The notes beneath the pieces are model-generated. The model made no database searches, had not been told where the DNA came from, and saw only the letters and a list, made by a program, of their open reading frames with translations. A DNA stretch of 64,000 nucleotides from an uncultured Bacteroidota bacterium (GTDB taxonomy: Bacteria > Bacteroidota > Bacteroidia > Chitinophagales > Chitinophagaceae): assembly GCA_937928385.1 (NCBI GenBank), contig CALEZD010000012.1:1-64000 (forward strand), in the 5' to 3' direction. This document shows positions 58,881 through 64,000 of this stretch, in pieces (the stretch's first letter is position 1; each line of letters starts with the position of its first letter). The translations under genes and the position numbers were made by a program.

Positions 58881-59657
58881 CTATTGCTCCAGCGCTTTAA
58901 ACGCTATGTTATTATAAAAGTCTTTTGCCATTACTACAGCCTCAGGGCCGGGGGCATGTATCACACTCTTCACACTCACACTGGGTGAGCTATGCCACAG
59001 ACGTGCGGGGTTGGCCAGCAGTTTTACGGTAGGGTATTTACCTTTTTCCACTGCTAATACTGCACCGTCAAAGTTGGTAGACTTTACAGTGATAACATTA
59101 TCAGCACCCATAAAACCACCCAGGTGGAAGATGAAATTGCCGCTGGCTGAGTTGGGCGATGTGCCTTCAGCTTTCAGCATGATATAGCCTGAATTCCAGT
59201 CCCAGAACATGCCATGCACCAGCGATAAAGCCCCTGTACTGGCGCCAAGTGTATTGGCTGCGCTGTCTACACCCATAGTGTATTGCATCTCTGTATAATT
59301 GCCGGGAGGTATATTCTTTACTGTGAAAGAGTAACCTTCTTCACAATCAGTACACAGCAGGTAGTAGCTATTGGGTGCGCTCCACCAACTGCCGTCAGCT
59401 TTCTTCAGCTTAATGTTCGATACATAGAACTTAAACAACGAGAAAGTAAGGGTATCACCTGTTTTGGTATGCAACATGGTTTTACCTATATCCCAGGGTA
59501 GCATGTTCGAGCCGAATACGAAGTCGAACTGCACTTTCATATCGCCGTTTTGCGCTATGGGGGTCGATTGTTTTTCTTTTTTGCACGAAGGCAGCAGCAA
59601 TGTAGTAGTTGCTAAGGCTACTATCAGCAATGCCATTTTTACGGGTAACTTGTTCAT
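58881..59657 (-). CDS. MbnP-like copper-associated lipoprotein
   Basis: Lipoprotein of 258 residues with lipobox LLPSC (Cys about 25) followed by KKEKQ. The mature part matches the MbnP family: 'MKVQFDFVFGSNMLPWDIGKTM' (in parts, with a conserved Trp), 'LTFSLFKFYVSNIKLKKADG', 'YYLLCTDCEEGYSF', 'FHLGGFMGAD'. In methanotrophs MbnP is modified by MbnH at a Trp and binds copper. The downstream CCP-like gene fits this pair. A conserved CxxC ('CTDC') may add a metal site. The function in this organism is inferred only. Confidence 0.83.
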   Translation of the reverse strand: MNKLPVKMALLIVALATTTLLLPSCKKEKQSTPIAQNGDMKVQFDFVFGSNMLPWDIGKTMLHTKTGDTLTFSLFKFYVSNIKLKKADGSWWSAPNSYYLLCTDCEEGYSFTVKNIPPGNYTEMQYTMGVDSAANTLGASTGALSLVHGMFWDWNSGYIMLKAEGTSPNSASGNFIFHLGGFMGADNVITVKSTNFDGAVLAVEKGKYPTVKLLANPARLWHSSPSVSVKSVIHAPGPEAVVMAKDFYNNIAFKALEQ

Positions 59658-59761
59658 AATATTTGGTTTACGATTCAGGTATAAAATTACAATAAGGTAT
59701 GGGCGTGTAGTGTAATGTTAGTCACATTGATATATGACTTTTGTCATATCCCGTTTTTGGT

Positions 59762-59793
59762 ATAAAATAAGGGGAGGCGTTAGCCTCCCCTTA
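59762..59793 (-). terminator. Terminator of the repeat-rich T9SS gene
   Basis: TAAGGGGAGGC / GCCTCCCCTTA stem with a 4-base loop (59768-59793). On the minus strand it is followed by TTTTA. Confidence 0.85.
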
Positions 59794-59820
59794 CCACTAA
59801 GTATGTTTGTATGATTCAGT

Positions 59821-61119
59821 TTACCTGCTGATGGTAAACTTACGTACTCCTTTGAATGTGCCGTCGTTCACGTTCAGGATATAGTTACCTGAAGGCAGTT
59901 CATTTACAGACATGGTTGTTGCTGCTTTTGAATACTCCGACCAGTTTTTCACAACACGGCCCTGCATGTCCATTATAGCAAATTGTATATGCTTGTCCTG
60001 AACTAAGTTGTCAAGCGTAATATGAATGGTATTATTTGCGGGCGATGGATATATGCTAATCTTGCTGTTGTTTACATCAATGTTTTCAACACTTACCTGC
60101 CAGTTGTAGTACCAGTTATTGATACTATCCTGGTTATTGGTTTGCTTCCACGCACTGATACCATCCCAGGAAATACTTACTTCTTCGGTCATTCTCCCGC
60201 TACCATCAGGCAGGTAAGTATATCCCCATTTACCCTGGTTTGTAAAGTTTGGAGGAAATAATTTGGCAATTCTAACCATTGTATCAGGAGTGGTGTTTGA
60301 ACCCGTATAGAAGAAAGTATCTCTGCCGTTATCATTTTCCCACGCACCTGTATATATGTCTTTTTGTATAAGGTTAATGCGAGAATTGCCATCATAACTA
60401 TATATGTAGCGAACATCGTCTGTCCAATTGCCACCACTGTATCTAAACCAATTAATTTGACTTATTTTACCCGCAGCATAAGTTGTTTCCCTCTTTATGG
60501 TATCTTCCCAGGCACCGCTACTCCATCTTTGATCAATAAAGCTGGTTTCGTTATTACCGCTGTATTGATAAGTATGCATACGATTATTCCTCCATCCCGG
60601 AGGGTTACCTCCTCCCCCAAAGCTATATGTAATTCTGTGTCGCGTAGCAATATTATTGTTGTTCCATGTGTAAATTATGGCACTGCTTCTTCTCCAGCTA
60701 TTGCCCTGAGAGCTCCATGTTTCATAATGAACTGTATCTGGTTTGCCACTTTTATAGAGTATTCTTGTACGAAGACTGTTTCTCCATGTTTTAGAACTAT
60801 CATTCCAGGTGTAATAGATACTTTCATTAAAATCAGTCCCGTTATATGTAGATACCCGTCTGCCTGTCCATTTCACTCCTGTGCCGGATTTTGTGAACAC
60901 ATGCATAGAGTCTTCCATCAACTCAAATTCAGGAATTTTATACTTGCCTGGGTTAGCACCTTTCGCACCGGAGTGGAAGTAAAGGACACTATCCTCAATG
61001 ACATTTCCAGATGATACATAGGTGCGGTGTGCTTTACCCATTAGGCGCATCTGTGCCTTGCTGATAGTTGTAAACAAGGTTAAACTGAAAACTAAACTAA
61101 GTGTAATTATATATTTCAT
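59821..61119 (-). CDS. Repeat-rich T9SS type A sorting-domain protein
   Basis: Secreted protein of 432 residues. Signal peptide about 1-22 (TISKAQ). Residues about 55-330 hold imperfect repeats of about 35-45 residues, each with a Trp-centred unit such as 'YTWNDSSKTWRN', 'YETWSSQGNSWRR', 'QRWSSGAWEDTIKR' and 'FRYSGGNWTDD', giving a Trp/Tyr/Asn-rich beta structure reminiscent of YD-type repeats. Residues about 350-432 are the sorting tail ('ISIYPSPANNTIHITLDN', 'AIMDMQGRVVKNW', 'LPSGNYILNVNDG'). Probably a surface binding protein. No catalytic motif. Confidence 0.88.
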   Translation of the reverse strand: MKYIITLSLVFSLTLFTTISKAQMRLMGKAHRTYVSSGNVIEDSVLYFHSGAKGANPGKYKIPEFELMEDSMHVFTKSGTGVKWTGRRVSTYNGTDFNESIYYTWNDSSKTWRNSLRTRILYKSGKPDTVHYETWSSQGNSWRRSSAIIYTWNNNNIATRHRITYSFGGGGNPPGWRNNRMHTYQYSGNNETSFIDQRWSSGAWEDTIKRETTYAAGKISQINWFRYSGGNWTDDVRYIYSYDGNSRINLIQKDIYTGAWENDNGRDTFFYTGSNTTPDTMVRIAKLFPPNFTNQGKWGYTYLPDGSGRMTEEVSISWDGISAWKQTNNQDSINNWYYNWQVSVENIDVNNSKISIYPSPANNTIHITLDNLVQDKHIQFAIMDMQGRVVKNWSEYSKAATTMSVNELPSGNYILNVNDGTFKGVRKFTISR

Positions 61120-61204
61120 AAGGCTGATATTTTCACTAATTTAATTAATTTTTAATAGTAAACAAGAAAAAATATTAACGGCGGGCAAATAAATTCTTAA
61201 TAAC

Positions 61205-61247
61205 TATAAAATTAAAAGGCGCAATCCCCTTTGGGAACTGCGCCTTT
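61205..61247 (-). terminator. Terminator of the small lipoprotein gene
   Basis: AAAGGCGCA / TGCGCCTTT outer stem with an inner CCC/GGG step. On the minus strand it is followed by TAATTTTA. Confidence 0.8.
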
Positions 61248-61272
61248 CAGCACTTTGATATGGTAAAACGTC

Positions 61273-61821
61273 TTAGTAAGTAATTGTACCGCTCAATCCG
61301 CTAAATGTAGCGTTTCCACTGGGGCTGATGGTAACTGTACCGGTAAATGAACCTGTAGCATTGGCAAACCTGCCTGTACCACCTGTAAAGTCGACCTTAG
61401 CTACGCCAACAGCACCTGAAGGGCCATAAAGCAAATCGTAAGGGTGTGTGTACATATACAGGCTATCGCCATTGGCAGCTACAAAATATGCGCACTCAAC
61501 ACCAACATGGTCGCCTATGTATTGGCCATCTTGTATGATGGGCGCTACACATGGCTTAATCAGCGAGGTGGTCATGCCCAGGTGGCTCAGGTTACCCGTG
61601 CCTGAAAAAGTGCCTACCGGATAGTAATCACCACAATCACAGGGCAGATTTTGAGTGGGAGCGAATGAATAAGACATTTGACCGCTGAATGGCCTTGTTT
61701 GCGGGCCTTTTTTCATCATTGCTTCCTGCTCAGAAGTAATGGTAGGTATAGTATCGCTCTCCTTGCTACATGAAGCCAACAGAATGGCGGAGAAAGCCAC
61801 TAATAATAGTTTATTTTTCAT
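61273..61821 (-). CDS. Hypothetical lipoprotein
   Basis: Lipoprotein of 182 residues. The start is placed at MKNKLLLVAFSAILLASC, giving a signal peptide and lipobox. The longest frame adds 13 residues. The mature part is beta-rich, with 'MSYSFAPTQNLPCDCGDYYPVGTF', a CDCGD stretch, and a Gly/Thr-rich C-terminus 'GGTGRFANATGSFTGTVTISPSG', the pattern of small secreted beta proteins of this phylum. No function is recognised. It is on the minus strand, divergent to the CBS gene. Confidence 0.72.
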   Translation of the reverse strand: MKNKLLLVAFSAILLASCSKESDTIPTITSEQEAMMKKGPQTRPFSGQMSYSFAPTQNLPCDCGDYYPVGTFSGTGNLSHLGMTTSLIKPCVAPIIQDGQYIGDHVGVECAYFVAANGDSLYMYTHPYDLLYGPSGAVGVAKVDFTGGTGRFANATGSFTGTVTISPSGNATFSGLSGTITY

Positions 61822-62021
61822 AATCCTCTTTTTTGAATGTATATAATGTATGTGGCACAAATATACTAGCAGAAATCAAATAATTGGTATTTTATGATAA
61901 TTTGTTAACAAACAGATTGCAAACGGTTAACCAGCAGATAACAAAATTCAAGGTCCCGAAAAGCTAACCAATGTCACCTTTTTTAATGTACGTAGTCATG
62001 TTTTTACATAAGGTACAAGAG

Positions 62022-62029
62022 TAGTTTTG
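62022..62029 (+). promoter_or_regulatory. -7 box for the CBS-domain gene
   Basis: TAGTTTTG, 17 bases before the start codon at 62047, matches TAnnTTTG. Confidence 0.45.
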
Positions 62030-62046
62030 AAACAAATGAAACTGAT

Positions 62047-62466
62047 ATGAACAAGCATAAACCGGTTGCGGACATAATGACCACTGACGTGTACACCGTC
62101 AACGTGAATAAGGATACTTTGTTTGATGTAAAAGACCTGATGCTGGGCAAAGGACTGCGGCATGTGCCGGTGGTGCATGGCAAAAAACTGGCGGGTATCA
62201 TCAGCAAGACGGATATTGACAGGCTGATATTCAGCAGGATGTTTGATGAAGAGGAAGATGCCGACGAGGCTGTGCTGGAAATGCTGAAGATAGAGCAGGT
62301 AATGACGCACAAACCTAAAGTGGTGCAGGCTGATACTACAGTACGGGAGGTGGCGGAGATATTGGCTAAGGAAGAGTTTCATGCGCTGCCGGTGGTAGAT
62401 GGTGATAAGCTGGTGGGTATTGTTACTACTACAGATGTGATTAAATATATGCTGACACAATATTAG
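62047..62466 (+). CDS. CBS-domain protein
   Basis: Protein of 139 residues made of two CBS domains with no catalytic part. The first (about 5-60) has 'VADIMTTDVYTVNVNKDTLFDVKDLML' and 'HVPVVHGKKLAGIISKTDI'. The second (about 78-135) has 'VMTHKPKVVQADTTVREVAEIL' and 'HALPVVDGDKLVGIVTTTDVIKYML'. CBS pairs usually bind adenine nucleotides and regulate partners. It is monocistronic, closed by a strong terminator that also serves dnaJ. Confidence 0.92.
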   Translation: MNKHKPVADIMTTDVYTVNVNKDTLFDVKDLMLGKGLRHVPVVHGKKLAGIISKTDIDRLIFSRMFDEEEDADEAVLEMLKIEQVMTHKPKVVQADTTVREVAEILAKEEFHALPVVDGDKLVGIVTTTDVIKYMLTQY

Positions 62467-62488
62467 TGCCCCTTTGTTAATGGTAAGT

Positions 62489-62516
62489 GAGGGTTGCCGC
62501 AGGCAACCCTCTTTTT
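62489..62516. terminator. Terminator between CBS gene and dnaJ
   Basis: GAGGGTTGCC / GGCAACCCTC stem with a GCA loop (62489-62511) followed by TTTTTA. It lies between two converging genes. Confidence 0.9.
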
Positions 62517-62521
62517 ATGTC

Positions 62522-63694
62522 TTATCCGCCGAAGGCGTCTTTTATCTTATCGAAGAAGCTGCGGTCCTCCCGCTGCTCAGCAGCATTTTCGCCGGGCTGA
62601 AAGTTGGGTGATTTAGCCAGCTTATCCATTGCGGCTTTTTCCTCAGGGCTGAGGGTTTGCGGTGTCCACACGTTCACCTCTACCAGTTGGTCGCCCTTCT
62701 CGTACGATTGGAATGCGGGGAAGCCTTTGCCCTTCAGCCTGAATATCTTACCGCTCTGCGTACCTGCCGGTATCTTTATTTTGGCCTTGCCATCTATAGT
62801 GGGCACTTCTACCTGCGTACCGTTCACCACATCGGGGAAGGACAGGTACAGGTGGTAGATGACATCCAGCTCGGCGCGCCTCAGTTGCGGATGCTTTTCT
62901 TCTTCTATCAGTATCAGCAGGTCGCCCTTGGGGCCGCCGCGTTCGCCGGCATTGCCCGCGCCGCTCATGCTCAGTTGCATACCATCGTACACACCTGCCG
63001 GTATATCTATATTAATAGTCTCTTCTCCATACACACGGCCTTCGCCCTTACATGCGGTACATTTGGCCTTTATCTGCGTGCCTTCGCCATTGCAGGTAGG
63101 GCAGGTACTTACCGTTTGCATCTGCCCCAGGAAGGTGCTCTGCACCCGGCGCACCTGGCCGCTGCCGCCGCAGGTGCCGCAGCTCTGTACAGATGCTGAA
63201 TCTTTGGCCCCGCTACCACCGCAGGTATTGCAGGCTACGTATTTCTTTACCTTGATTTTCTTATTCGCCCCGTGTGCTATCTCGGCATAGGTCAACTTGA
63301 GCTTGACACGCAGGTTGGCGCCACGTGTGCCCCTGCGCGGGCCACCCTGGCGGCCACCGCCTCCGCCAAAGAAACTGCCGAACATATCGTCGCCAAAGAT
63401 GTCGCCGAAGTTCTGGAAGATATCTTCCATGCGCATGCCGCCGGGGCCCTGGCCACCGCCTGATGCACCGCCTACGCCTGCATGGCCAAAGCGGTCGTAA
63501 CGGGCTTTTTTGTCCGTATCGCTCAATACGTCATAAGCCTCCGCCGCTTCTTTGAACTTTTCTTCAGCAGATGCATCCCCGGGGTTGCGGTCGGGGTGGT
63601 ATTGCATGGCAATTTTCCTGTAAGCCTTCTTTATCTCATCTGCACCGGCCCCTTTCGAGACCCCTAACACCTCATAATAATCGCGTTTTGACAT
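62522..63694 (-). CDS. dnaJ: Chaperone protein DnaJ
   Basis: DnaK co-chaperone of 390 residues. The J domain (1-70) carries HPD in 'AMQYHPDRNPGD', followed by a Gly-rich region ('GGASGGGQGPGGMRME', 'FFGGGGGRQGG'). The zinc-binding region has four CxxCxGxG motifs (CNTCGGSGAK, CGTCGGSGQV, CPTCNGEGTQ, CTACKGEGRV), and the C-terminal substrate domain ends in 'SFFDKIKDAFGG'. It is type I DnaJ. grpE lies upstream on the same strand, 55 bases away. dnaK is about 15 kb away. Confidence 0.97.
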   Translation of the reverse strand: MSKRDYYEVLGVSKGAGADEIKKAYRKIAMQYHPDRNPGDASAEEKFKEAAEAYDVLSDTDKKARYDRFGHAGVGGASGGGQGPGGMRMEDIFQNFGDIFGDDMFGSFFGGGGGRQGGPRRGTRGANLRVKLKLTYAEIAHGANKKIKVKKYVACNTCGGSGAKDSASVQSCGTCGGSGQVRRVQSTFLGQMQTVSTCPTCNGEGTQIKAKCTACKGEGRVYGEETINIDIPAGVYDGMQLSMSGAGNAGERGGPKGDLLILIEEEKHPQLRRAELDVIYHLYLSFPDVVNGTQVEVPTIDGKAKIKIPAGTQSGKIFRLKGKGFPAFQSYEKGDQLVEVNVWTPQTLSPEEKAAMDKLAKSPNFQPGENAAEQREDRSFFDKIKDAFGG

Positions 63695-63749
63695 AATATG
63701 GTTTTATCCCCTTTTCTGTGGCCGGGGATTGTAAAAATCTTTATTGTTA

Positions 63750-64000
63750 TTAAGCACCTACCACCACTTTGGCATGGCGTATCAGCTTGTCGTTCAGGTA
63801 ATAGCCGGGCTGCACCACATCCAGTATTTTGCCCTTCATATCTTCGGTAGGGGCGGGTATTTCTGTTATTGCCTCGTGCAGGTCGGCATCAAAATCCTTG
63901 CCCATGCAGTCCATCGCTTTCAGGCCCTTTTGTTGCAATATGTGCTGCAATTTATTAAAAACCAGCGTGGCACCTTCTTTCAGGCTGGCGGGGTCATTGT
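63750..64000 (-). CDS. grpE: Nucleotide exchange factor GrpE, 3' part
   Basis: Partial gene: the frame stays open to the window edge, so the start lies beyond position 64000. The visible 82 residues include 'NDPASLKEGATLVFNKLQHI', 'LQQKGLKAMDCMGKDFDADL', 'HEAITEIPAPTEDMKGKIL' and the C-terminal 'DVVQPGYYLNDKLIRHAKVVVG', a typical GrpE beta-domain ending. GrpE releases ADP from DnaK. It lies 55 bases upstream of dnaJ in the same direction, so the two are one operon. Confidence 0.92.
   Translation of the reverse strand, partial: NDPASLKEGATLVFNKLQHILQQKGLKAMDCMGKDFDADLHEAITEIPAPTEDMKGKILDVVQPGYYLNDKLIRHAKVVVGA

Overview
The window looks like chromosomal DNA from a Bacteroidota bacterium, most likely of the Chitinophagia/Chitinophagaceae type. 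The evidence is: type IX secretion (T9SS) C-terminal sorting domains on several secreted proteins, many SxxC-type lipoproteins, DUF4249, DUF5777, YceI and MbnP-type proteins, a LytS-type kinase with an N-terminal propeller, menaquinone-type UbiE/MenG, no visible Shine-Dalgarno sequences, and repeated promoter boxes of the Bacteroidota type (TAnnTTTG, sometimes with TTTG 19-20 bases upstream). No phage, plasmid, transposase, CRISPR array or rRNA operon was seen. Genes are densely packed on both strands with good rho-independent terminators at convergent ends.

Region by region. 1-6.7 kb: a thiol/sulfur group (rhodanese-thioredoxin lipoprotein, thioredoxin, 1-Cys peroxiredoxin, persulfide-dioxygenase-like MBL protein with two rhodanese domains), then three lipoproteins including a PKD protein and a glutaminyl cyclase. 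6.8-14.6 kb: a long plus-strand run with an orphan T9SS tail protein, YceI, a propeller histidine kinase and LytTR regulator, an OB-fold protein, two haem lipoproteins with unusual CX4CH sites, a second YceI and a DUF5777 barrel. This is the best candidate here for a poorly described system. 14.7-24 kb: mdh, a 39-residue membrane peptide, a large surface protein, fabH, fabG, an outer-membrane barrel, a possible small RNA and a beta-CASP MBL nuclease. 24-33.9 kb: kup, dusB, a stand-alone CHASE3 protein, a large T9SS cargo protein, lptF/G, tgt, a GT2 glycosyltransferase, rsmG and DUF3817.

33.9-35.3 kb is a repeat-rich island of short hairpins around a small lipoprotein gene. 35.3-43.4 kb carries nif3-like, zinc-ribbon, di-haem cytochrome, alpha/beta hydrolase, fbp, corA, NUDIX and recR genes. 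43.5-54.3 kb carries small secreted proteins, DUF4249, dnaK, an odd CAT-anticodon tRNA, ubiE, engB, a GH3-family enzyme, lptB, metF and a class D beta-lactamase-like lipoprotein. 54.3-64 kb carries a TPR-class III cyclase, unknown proteins, an MbnH/MbnP-like copper-haem pair, a repeat-rich T9SS protein, a CBS protein, dnaJ and the 3' part of grpE.

Functionally the window mixes housekeeping (fatty acid synthesis, chaperones, tRNA/rRNA modification, C1 and sugar metabolism, LPS export) with envelope biology (lipoproteins, T9SS cargo, periplasmic cytochromes). Start codons were often moved downstream from the longest open frame when a signal peptide or a promoter box showed the true start. All family assignments come from reading motifs by eye, without database searches.
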